Assembly: GCA_002440625.1 (NCBI GenBank)
Contig: DJUV01000323.1
Span: forward strand, 1 to 22,174
From: Rhodobacteraceae bacterium UBA6273
GTDB lineage: Bacteria; Pseudomonadota; Alphaproteobacteria; Rhodobacterales; Rhodobacteraceae
DNA: 22,174 nucleotides
Reading direction: 5' to 3'
In this document: piece after piece, positions 16,860 through 22,174 of the stretch
How the letters are laid out: every line of letters starts with the position of its first letter
Numbering within the stretch: position 1 is the stretch's first letter
Position numbers and translations under genes: made by a program
Notes under the pieces: generated by a model
Told to the model about the DNA's origin: nothing
The model's input: only the letters and a program-made list of their open reading frames with translations
Databases searched by the model: none

Positions 16860-17809
16860 AACACCTCATCCTTGCCGCTTCCGTTCTTGCCGGGCCGGCC
16901 TTCGGTGCCGAAATCTGGGTGACGAACGAAAAGGACGACACGATCAGCGTCATCGACGTCGATACGCTTGAGGTCACGCGCACCATCCCGACTGGCGAGC
17001 GCCCGCGCGGGATCACCTTCTCCAAGGATTACAGCAAGGTCTATATCTGCGCCTCGGACAGCAATGCCGTTCAGGTCATGGACCCGGTCAGCGGCGAGAT
17101 CCTCTATGACCTGCCCTCGGGCGCTGACCCGGAACAGTTCGTCCTGCACCCGGACGACCGCCATCTCTGGATCGCCAATGAGGATGATGCGGTGACAACC
17201 GTGGTGGACACGGTCGAACGCAAGGTCGTCGCCCAGATCGACGTCGGGATCGAACCCGAGGGCATGGCCGTGTCGCCCGATGGCAAGATCGTCATCACCA
17301 CCTCCGAGACCACCAACATGGCGCATTGGATCGACACGTCGACGCTTCAGATCGTAGCCAACTCGCTCGTCGACGCGCGTCCGCGCCATGCGGAGTTTAC
17401 CGAGGACAACAAGCGGCTCTGGGTTTCGTCCGAGATTGGCGGCACGGTGGCGGTGTTCGACACTGCCACGAAGGCGGAGCTCGCCAAGATCCACTTTGCC
17501 ATCACCGGCGTCAACGACGACCTGATCCAGCCGGTCGGGTTCGAGTTCACCCCCGACATGAAGACCGCCTTCGTTGCGCTTGGCCCGGCCAACCATGTTG
17601 CAGTGATCAACATGGATACCTATGAGGTGGAGGACTACATCCTTGTCGGGCGCCGGGTCTGGCATATGGCTTTCTCGCCCGATCATTCGAAGCTTTTCAC
17701 CACAAACGGCGTCTCGGGCGATGTCACGGTCATCGACGTTGCCTCGCGTGAACCAATTAAGTCCATCAAGGTCGGCCGGTTCCCCTGGGGTGCCGCAATG
17801 CGTCCTTAG
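16856..17809 (+). CDS. YVTN-family beta-propeller protein, PQQ catabolism-associated
   Basis: Secreted periplasmic protein of 317 residues with signal peptide MKHLILAASVLAGPAFGA (1-18). The mature chain is built of about seven YVTN-like blades, each with an IWVTNEKDDTISVIDVDT-like strand pair and a PxGxxFSPD-type turn (GITFSKDYSKVYI, GMAVSPDGKIVIT, HMAFSPDHSKLFT). The last strand FPWGAAM closes the ring. No catalytic residues or metal motif are evident. Its place inside the quinoprotein ABC operon is conserved in known loci, where its role is unresolved; a scaffold or sensor for dehydrogenase assembly is one inference. It is translationally coupled to the binding-protein gene. Confidence 0.9.
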   Translation: MKHLILAASVLAGPAFGAEIWVTNEKDDTISVIDVDTLEVTRTIPTGERPRGITFSKDYSKVYICASDSNAVQVMDPVSGEILYDLPSGADPEQFVLHPDDRHLWIANEDDAVTTVVDTVERKVVAQIDVGIEPEGMAVSPDGKIVITTSETTNMAHWIDTSTLQIVANSLVDARPRHAEFTEDNKRLWVSSEIGGTVAVFDTATKAELAKIHFAITGVNDDLIQPVGFEFTPDMKTAFVALGPANHVAVINMDTYEVEDYILVGRRVWHMAFSPDHSKLFTTNGVSGDVTVIDVASREPIKSIKVGRFPWGAAMRP

Positions 17810-17826
17810 CCAAGGAAACCCTCGCC

Positions 17827-18264
17827 ATGAAACACCTGTTGTTCGCCATCGCCATTGCCGCCGCCATGCCCGGTTCCGCCGGGGCGGAAGGAGTGGAGCT
17901 GGGCCTCGCGGGCCTCCTTTCCTCTGGAAACAAGGAGGAGCTGTCGCCCCTCACGCTGTCGGCCGGCGCGCCCCTGTCCGATGCGCCGTGGGTCCTGAAG
18001 TCCGGGCGCTACTATGAGTTCGAGATCGAGGCGGACGGCAGTCAGGAACTTGGCCTGACCGGGCCCGAGTTCTTCCGGGCGATCTGGATCGACGAGATCG
18101 TCATCGAAGGGTTGGAAGTGCGACCTTTGGGCCTTGATAGTGTCGAATTCGATGAAGCGGGCACGATGGAGATCGGCTTCATCGCCATCAAGCCCGGCAA
18201 GTATTTCCTTGCCGTGCCGGGCACCAAGGGGGATACGCAGAGGCTCGACATCACCATCGAATGA
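17827..18264 (+). CDS. small secreted protein of unknown function in the quinoprotein ABC operon
   Basis: I do not recognise a named family. The product has 145 residues with a clear signal peptide (MKHLLFAIAIAAAMPGSAGA, 1-20). The mature part is acidic and beta-rich: WVLKSGRYYEFEIEADGS, FFRAIWIDEIVIEGLEVRPL and GTMEIGFIAIKPGKYFLAVP alternate in a way that suggests a small beta-sandwich, perhaps cupredoxin-like. No cysteine, no histidine cluster and no haem motif are present, so a copper or haem role is unlikely. It begins 17 bases after the beta-propeller stop and overlaps the ATPase start by ATGA. It must therefore be made together with the transporter. Confidence 0.85.
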   Translation: MKHLLFAIAIAAAMPGSAGAEGVELGLAGLLSSGNKEELSPLTLSAGAPLSDAPWVLKSGRYYEFEIEADGSQELGLTGPEFFRAIWIDEIVIEGLEVRPLGLDSVEFDEAGTMEIGFIAIKPGKYFLAVPGTKGDTQRLDITIE

Positions 18265-18974
18265 ACATGCACGACGGCCTTTCGGTCACGGGGGTATCCT
18301 ACAGTTACGGCGCGAGAAAGGCGCTGGACGACGTGAGCTTTCACGTTGCGCCGGGCCACTTCTGTGCGCTTCTCGGCCCGAACGCTGCGGGTAAATCGAC
18401 CCTGTTCGCGCTGCTTACGCGGCTTTTCATCACGCGCATGGGTCGGATCGAGGTTGCGGGACATGACCTTGCAAAGACCCCGCGCGCGGCGCTGGCGCGG
18501 ATCGGTGTCGTCTTCCAGCAGCCGACGCTCGACCTCGATCTGACGGTCCGGCGCAACCTTCTCTACTTCGCCGCACTCCACGGGATTTCCGGGCGGGACG
18601 CGCAAAGCCGGTCGGCCGAGGCGCTCGACCGGCTCGGCATGGCGGAACGGGCCGATGAGAAGGCCCGCGCCCTCAACGGCGGCCACCGGCGGCGGATGGA
18701 GATTGCGCGGGCGCTGATCCACCGGCCTTCGGTCCTCCTCCTTGACGAGCCGACCGTGGGCCTTGATGCCGCGACGCGGGTAGCGATCACCGACCATGTC
18801 CACCGCCTTGCCGCCGAAGACGGGCTGACGGTCCTCTGGGCCACCCACCTGACCGACGAGGTACGGCCAGCCGACCAACTGGTGATCCTGCACGGCGGCC
18901 AGGTCCTTCATGACGGCGAGGCAGGCGAAGGCGTCACCGAACGGTTCCTGAAGCTGACGGGGGCCGAGACATGA
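18261..18974 (+). CDS. ABC transporter ATP-binding protein of the PQQ-dependent alcohol dehydrogenase system
   Basis: Cytoplasmic ATPase of 237 residues pairing with the ABC-2 permease. Walker A is GPNAAGKST (39-47), the Q-loop glutamine is at 86-87 in VVFQQPT, Walker B with its catalytic glutamate is VLLLDE (158-163), the D-loop is GLDA, and the switch histidine is His196 in WATHLTDE. The signature motif reads LNGGHRRR (138-145) in place of LSGGQ; a Gly-Gly-His variant is a hallmark of this quinoprotein-associated branch. The gene is overlapped by ATGA at both ends. The transported substrate is unknown. ABC-2 partners usually export, which sits oddly with an associated periplasmic binding protein. 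Confidence 0.93.
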   Translation: MNMHDGLSVTGVSYSYGARKALDDVSFHVAPGHFCALLGPNAAGKSTLFALLTRLFITRMGRIEVAGHDLAKTPRAALARIGVVFQQPTLDLDLTVRRNLLYFAALHGISGRDAQSRSAEALDRLGMAERADEKARALNGGHRRRMEIARALIHRPSVLLLDEPTVGLDAATRVAITDHVHRLAAEDGLTVLWATHLTDEVRPADQLVILHGGQVLHDGEAGEGVTERFLKLTGAET

Positions 18975-19762
18975 GGCCCGCCCTTACCGCACTTCTGGCG
19001 ATCCTCCACCGTGAGGCCCTGCGCTTTCTGGGTCAGCGCGGGCGTTTCATCGCCGCGCTGGTGCGCCCGCTGGTCTGGCTTTTCGTCTTTGCCGCTGGCT
19101 TCCGGGCCGCGCTTGGCCTCTCGATCATCCCGCCCTACCAGACCTACATTCCCTATGAGACCTATATCGTGCCCGGCCTTTGCGGGATGATCCTTCTCTT
19201 CAACGGAATGCAATCCTCGCTCAGCCTCGTCTATGACCGCGAGATGGGGTCGATGCGGCTGCTTCTCACCTCGCCCCTGCCGCGCTGGTGGCTCTTGGCC
19301 TCGAAGCTCATGGCCGGGGCGGCGATTTCTGTCCTCCAAGCCTATGCTTTCCTCGCCATAGCCGCGCTCTACGGCATCCGCGCCCCTGCCATGGGCTATC
19401 TGACCGTGCTACCCGCGCTCTTCCTCTCGGGCCTGATGCTCGGCGCCCTGGGGCTGATGCTCTCGTCCTTCATCCGGCAGTTGGAGAATTTTGCGGGCGT
19501 CATGAATTTCGTGATCTTCCCGATGTTCTTCCTGTCTTCCGCGCTCTACCCGCTCTGGAAGATGGCGGAAGCTTCGCCCCTCTTGCATGACATATGCGCC
19601 GCCAATCCCTTTACCCATGCCGTCGAACTGATCCGTTTCGCGCTTTACGGCCAGCTTGAGCCGATGGCGCTTCTTTGGGTGCTGCTGGCGCTGGCTATTT
19701 TCGGCACGGTGGCGCTTTGGGGCTATGATCCGGCGCGGGGCACGCTGACACGCAAGGGATAG
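18971..19762 (+). CDS. ABC-2 type transporter permease of the PQQ-associated system
   Basis: Integral membrane protein of 263 residues with six predicted hydrophobic segments. The N-terminal amphipathic REALRFLGQRGRFIAALVRPL and the cytoplasmic loop LVYDREMGSMRLLLTSPLPRW are typical of ABC-2 permeases. The latter is the coupling region ahead of the third segment. ALGLMLSSFIRQLENFAGVM and PMFFLSSALYPLW match the conserved ABC-2 signature of the drug/polysaccharide exporter type. Start overlaps the ATPase stop by ATGA. The last residues (GYDPARGTLTRKG) are hydrophilic. Substrate unknown. Confidence 0.92.
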   Translation: MRPALTALLAILHREALRFLGQRGRFIAALVRPLVWLFVFAAGFRAALGLSIIPPYQTYIPYETYIVPGLCGMILLFNGMQSSLSLVYDREMGSMRLLLTSPLPRWWLLASKLMAGAAISVLQAYAFLAIAALYGIRAPAMGYLTVLPALFLSGLMLGALGLMLSSFIRQLENFAGVMNFVIFPMFFLSSALYPLWKMAEASPLLHDICAANPFTHAVELIRFALYGQLEPMALLWVLLALAIFGTVALWGYDPARGTLTRKG

Positions 19763-19766
19763 GCAC

Positions 19767-19777
19767 TACGACCATTG
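19767..19777 (+). promoter_or_regulatory. candidate operator, motif copy D (Sel1-like gene)
   Basis: TACGACCATTG lies 68 bases before the ATG at 19835, just after the permease stop. It is identical over 11 bases to copy F before the PQQ dehydrogenase. Confidence 0.35.
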
Positions 19778-19834
19778 CGGCGTCGCCTCGCTAGGCGCGC
19801 CTGTGATACCCTCTGCGCCAAGGGAGGAACCGTC

Positions 19835-20368
19835 ATGCGCCTTGTCCTGATCGCCGCCCTTGCTGCCGCCAGCCCCGTCCTTGCCGACGAGGAATCCATC
19901 GGCACCCTCAACCCCGAGGAACTGACAATCAACCGCATCCTTGAGGATGCCGAGAACGGCATCACCAGCATGACCTCCTGCGCGGCGGGCTACTACATCA
20001 CCAAATCCGGGCGGCATGTCGAGGCGCGGAAGCTCTTCAGCCGCTGCGCCGATGCCGGATACACGGGCGCGATGACCTGGATGAGCCAGTTGGACGACAA
20101 CGGGCTCGGCGCGCCGGAGAACCCCGACAGCGCCGCCGACTGGGATCTGCGCGCGGCCGAGGCAGGCGATCCGGTCGGCATGTACAACTACGGGTTGGAC
20201 CTGATCCGCGGGCGTGGACGGGTCAAGGACGTGGAGGCAGGCCGGGCCTTGGTGGACGAGGCGGCCCTCGCCGGCCTGCCCACGGCGCGGCGGTTGCAGG
20301 CGGCGGGCTATGACCTCGACGAGGTCACACCGGATGCCGACAACTGGAAGTACGCGCCGCTGTTCTGA
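19835..20368 (+). CDS. secreted Sel1-like repeat protein
   Basis: Periplasmic protein of 177 residues with signal peptide MRLVLIAALAAASPVLA (1-17). The mature part contains Sel1-like helix pairs: ARKLFSRCADAGYTGAMTWM, then a loop NPDSAADWDLRAAEAGDPVGM and DVEAGRALVDEAALAGLPTA. Two cysteines (SCAAGYY and SRCADAG) could form a disulfide. Such repeats mediate protein-protein contacts. The ATG at 19835 is preferred over an in-frame upstream ATG at 19775 because GGGAGG stands 7 bases before it and it begins the signal peptide. It lies 72 bases after the permease stop, with its own copy of the shared motif in between. Confidence 0.85.
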   Translation: MRLVLIAALAAASPVLADEESIGTLNPEELTINRILEDAENGITSMTSCAAGYYITKSGRHVEARKLFSRCADAGYTGAMTWMSQLDDNGLGAPENPDSAADWDLRAAEAGDPVGMYNYGLDLIRGRGRVKDVEAGRALVDEAALAGLPTARRLQAAGYDLDEVTPDADNWKYAPLF

Positions 20369-20437
20369 GCGCAGGCCGCGCCAGTTCTTGCCGTTTTCAG
20401 CAGGGACAGAGCCGATTCCGGGGTCCGGGGCCTGCGC
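20369..20437. repeat. inverted repeat after the Sel1-like gene
   Basis: GCGCAGGCC (20369-20377) and GGCCTGCGC (20429-20437) are exact inverted copies with a 51-base loop, starting right at the Sel1-like stop. The loop is too long and there is no T tract, so an intrinsic terminator is not supported. A long-range RNA hairpin or chance in GC-rich DNA are both possible. Confidence 0.3.
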
Positions 20438-20470
20438 GCGAGCGCTTGCCCCGCGGGCCCGGCGCAACCC

Positions 20471-20481
20471 TACGACCAAAG
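20471..20481 (+). promoter_or_regulatory. candidate operator, motif copy E (class I cytochrome c gene)
   Basis: TACGACCAAAG starts 104 bases before the cytochrome ATG at 20575 and 35 bases before a perfect FNR-type palindrome. The last part of the motif is diverged. Confidence 0.35.
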
Positions 20482-20505
20482 CACTAGATGGGTTGGCGGC
20501 ACCGC

Positions 20506-20519
20506 TTGACGTGCGTCAA
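20506..20519. promoter_or_regulatory. FNR/CRP-family operator candidate
   Basis: TTGAC-GTGC-GTCAA is a perfect 5+5 dyad with a 4-base centre, matching the TTGA-N6-TCAA consensus bound by FNR-type regulators (FnrL in Rhodobacterales). Its centre is 62 bases before the cytochrome ATG. A TTACCTT stretch at 20541-20547 lies where a -10 element would be in a class II arrangement, but it is a poor match. Confidence 0.55.
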
Positions 20520-20574
20520 TACACCCGGTTTCACCCCGCCTTACCTTGCGGCATCCCAACCGTGAGAGGCTCCG

Positions 20575-20967
20575 ATGACCCGCTTCGCTCCCGCCACCTT
20601 CCTCAGCCTCGCAGTGCTTTTGCCAGCTGCGGCCCTTGCCGATACCAGCTTCGAGAGGATCAAGATCAGCGCCGGACAACAGCTTTTCGACGCCGAATGC
20701 CGCCGCTGCCACAGCCCCGATGCCGACCGCCAAAGCTATGGCCCGCCTTTGGAAAATGTCATCGGACGGGTGGCCGGAACCTATCCCGGCTACAGCTATT
20801 CCGAAGCCCTCGCCAAGTCGGGAATCGTCTGGACCGAGGCAGCGCTCCGCGCCTGGATGGAAGACACCACCGGCTTCATGCCCGGCACGAAGATGCGCCA
20901 TGTCGGCATCGAGGATCGCACCGTGCAGGACTTCATCCTGGCCTATCTCACGTCCATCTCGCACTAG
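20575..20967 (+). CDS. class I c-type cytochrome (c2/c-550-like)
   Basis: Periplasmic mono-haem cytochrome of 130 residues, signal peptide 1-22 (ending AALADT). The haem site is CRRCH (42-46). The stretch [24 protein letters not shown] and the loop FMPGTKM, giving Met107 as axial ligand, are mitochondrial-cytochrome-like, unlike the PedF-like protein of this locus. DFILAYLTS is the C-terminal helix. It sits directly upstream of the PQQ dehydrogenase, with the same orientation, so it is a natural electron acceptor of that enzyme or a carrier to an oxidase. An FNR-type site and motif copy E precede it. Confidence 0.92.
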   Translation: MTRFAPATFLSLAVLLPAAALADTSFERIKISAGQQLFDAECRRCHSPDADRQSYGPPLENVIGRVAGTYPGYSYSEALAKSGIVWTEAALRAWMEDTTGFMPGTKMRHVGIEDRTVQDFILAYLTSISH

Positions 20968-20972
20968 CGCCG

Positions 20973-20991
20973 GGAGGAGAATTTTCCCTCC
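20973..20991 (+). other. short stem-loop after the cytochrome stop
   Basis: GGAGG-A-GA and TCCCTCC can pair around the loop AATT, with one bulged A. There is no T tract after it, so it is not a standard intrinsic terminator; it might protect or attenuate the transcript. Confidence 0.3.
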
Positions 20992-21012
20992 GCCGACCCT
21001 GCGGCAACGTCG

Positions 21013-21034
21013 TACGACCATTGGCCAATACCGC
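21013..21034 (+). promoter_or_regulatory. candidate operator, motif copy F (PQQ dehydrogenase gene)
   Basis: TACGACCATTG followed by GCCAATACCGC starts 115 bases before the dehydrogenase ATG. It contains a perfect 10-base palindrome ATTGGCCAAT (21020-21029) and matches copy A at 18 of 22 positions. Confidence 0.45.
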
Positions 21035-21049
21035 TTCCGCGGAGGCGGT
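21030..21049. repeat. 20-base near-perfect dyad before the PQQ dehydrogenase gene
   Basis: ACCGCTTCCG and CGGAGGCGGT are inverted halves with a single mismatched pair (T opposite G) and no spacer. The dyad abuts motif copy F and lies 79 bases before the ATG. It may be an operator for a dimeric regulator or a leader hairpin. Confidence 0.45.
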
Positions 21050-21127
21050 CCGAATAATGCGGGCGGCTGGGGTGCCAACGCCGTTCGCTCCCCCAGTCTC
21101 GAACAGGGAACAAGAGGGAGGAAGCCG

Positions 21128-22174
21128 ATGAACCGGTTCATCATCGCCGTGACAGCCGCGCTTTGCGTCGCCGGGGCGGCTCATGCCGAGGTCACGGAAG
21201 AAGACATCGCCAATGACCAGACGACCACAGGGGACGTCGTGACCAATGGCATGGGCCGCAGCCTGCAGCGCTACAGCCCGCTGGACATTCTCAACAAGGA
21301 GAACGTCAAGAACCTGCTGCCGGCCTGGGCCTTCTCGCTCGGGGGCGAAAAGCAGCGAGGGCAGGAAACCCAGCCCTTGGTCAGTGACGGCGTGATGTAC
21401 ATCACCGGGTCCTATTCGCGCCTTTATGCGATTGACCTCAAGACCGGCAAGGAGCTTTGGCAGTTCGATGCCCGCCTGCCGGAAGGCATCCTGCCCTGCT
21501 GCGACGTCATCAACCGCGGCGCCGCGATCTACAAGGACAAGGTCTATTTCGGCACTCTCGACGCCCGCATCGTGGCGCTGAACGCCAAGACCGGCGATGT
21601 GGTCTGGAACAAGAAGATTGCCGAGTACAAGGAAGGCTACAGCTACACTGCCGCGCCCCTGATCGTGAACGGCCTGGTCATCACCGGCAACTCCGGCGGC
21701 GAGTTTGGCATCATCGGCGAAGTGCAGGCCCGCGATGCCGAAACCGGCGAAACAGTCTGGACCCGACCGACGATTGAAGGCCACATGGGCACGCTGAACG
21801 GTACGGAAAGCACCATGACCGGGACGCTCAACGCGACCTGGCCGGGCGATCTCTGGAAGACCGGCGGCGGCGCCACCTGGCTTGGTGGTTCCTACGACAT
21901 CGAGACCGACACGCTGGTCTTCGGCGCCGGCAACCCCGCGCCCTGGAACTCGTGGCTGAGGAACGCCGGCACGCCGACCGAAGGCAACAAGGGCGACAAC
22001 CTCTATGCCGCCTCGCGCATCGGCCTCGACCCGAAGACCGGCGAGATCAAGTGGCACTACCAGACCACGCCGCGCGAAGGCTGGGACTACGACGGCGTGA
22101 ACGAGGTCGTGGCCTTCACCGACAAGGACGGGGCGAAGAAGTTCGCCACCGCCGACCGCAACGGCTTCTTCTAC
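21128..22174 (+). CDS. PQQ-dependent alcohol dehydrogenase, 5' part; lanthanide-type active site (3' end outside window)
   Basis: Periplasmic quinoprotein that oxidises alcohols and passes electrons to cytochrome c. The first 349 residues are visible; the frame stays open to the last base, and the full family length is about 590-620. Signal peptide is about 1-20. The vicinal disulfide is Cys124-Cys125 in [12 protein letters not shown]. Metal ligands are Glu192 (GGEFGIIG) and Asn269 (GAGNPAPWN); the catalytic base is Asp320 in GWDYDGVNE. Asp322, two residues later, is the extra acidic ligand found in XoxF and PedH, where calcium enzymes have Ala or Ser. Propeller motifs such as [13 protein letters not shown] and [13 protein letters not shown] recur. 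GGGAGG is 6 bases before the ATG. Overall style is nearer the ethanol/broad-alcohol (ExaA/PedE/PedH) group than MxaF. Confidence 0.95.
   Translation, partial: MNRFIIAVTAALCVAGAAHAEVTEEDIANDQTTTGDVVTNGMGRSLQRYSPLDILNKENVKNLLPAWAFSLGGEKQRGQETQPLVSDGVMYITGSYSRLYAIDLKTGKELWQFDARLPEGILPCCDVINRGAAIYKDKVYFGTLDARIVALNAKTGDVVWNKKIAEYKEGYSYTAAPLIVNGLVITGNSGGEFGIIGEVQARDAETGETVWTRPTIEGHMGTLNGTESTMTGTLNATWPGDLWKTGGGATWLGGSYDIETDTLVFGAGNPAPWNSWLRNAGTPTEGNKGDNLYAASRIGLDPKTGEIKWHYQTTPREGWDYDGVNEVVAFTDKDGAKKFATADRNGFFY

Noticed and set aside
20214..21131. Open frame of 305 codons on the plus strand
   Set aside because: It overlaps the Sel1-like and cytochrome c genes in another frame and spans their control region; the translation is Arg/Pro-rich noise.
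20948..22057. Open frame of 369 codons on the minus strand
   Set aside because: It is antisense to the PQQ dehydrogenase, whose disulfide, metal ligands and propeller repeats are clear.
1..22174. tRNA, rRNA, CRISPR arrays, insertion sequences, phage genes
   Set aside because: No cloverleaf, spaced direct repeats, transposase or integrase-like sequence, or terminal inverted repeats were seen on either strand.

Overview
The window is a GC-rich, gene-dense stretch of an alphaproteobacterial chromosome, most likely from the Rhodobacteraceae/Paracoccaceae. The grounds are the leuS-lptE-holA order, the protein style, and a quinoprotein locus of the kind found in methylotrophic or alcohol-oxidising members of that group. 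Assignments come from reading motifs and family patterns; no database search was run.

Region 1 (1-4257, plus strand) is housekeeping: the 3' part of leuS, then lptE and holA in an overlapping operon, then a glutathione S-transferase-like gene.

Region 2 (4264-9050, minus strand) is a tightly packed operon. Read in its own direction it encodes a left-handed beta-helix acyltransferase, an acyl carrier protein, an AMP-dependent acyl ligase, a FabG-like short-chain reductase, a BaiN/RdsA-type flavoprotein and a class I methyltransferase. Carrier, ligase and reductase share 4-base stop/start overlaps. The set looks like a route that activates, loads, reduces and transfers a small acyl group. Neither the acyl group nor the acceptor can be read from the sequence.

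Region 3 (9230-12174, plus) is a NosR/NirI-type membrane flavo-iron-sulfur protein overlapping an ApbE-type FMN transferase, with no nosZ or nirS in view. A family 2 glycosyltransferase and a VanZ-like membrane protein follow (12335-13960).

Region 4 (13939 to the window end) is a periplasmic PQQ-dependent alcohol oxidation locus. On the minus strand are a PedF-like cytochrome c-550 and a quinoprotein-associated solute-binding protein of the MxaJ/XoxJ type. Divergently, on the plus strand, come the quinoprotein-associated ABC set (binding protein, YVTN beta-propeller, a small secreted unknown, ATPase, ABC-2 permease), a Sel1-like secreted protein, a class I cytochrome c, and the 5' part of a PQQ dehydrogenase. 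That dehydrogenase carries the Asp-x-Asp pattern diagnostic of lanthanide-dependent enzymes.

The main non-coding observation is a sense-oriented motif near T(A/T/G)CGACC(A/T)NNG upstream of six transcription units. Five belong to the quinoprotein locus and one is the NosR-like/ApbE pair. The copies in front of the NosR-like gene and the PQQ dehydrogenase match at 18 of 22 positions, suggesting that the flavo-FeS pair belongs to the same regulon. A perfect FNR-type palindrome precedes the class I cytochrome c.
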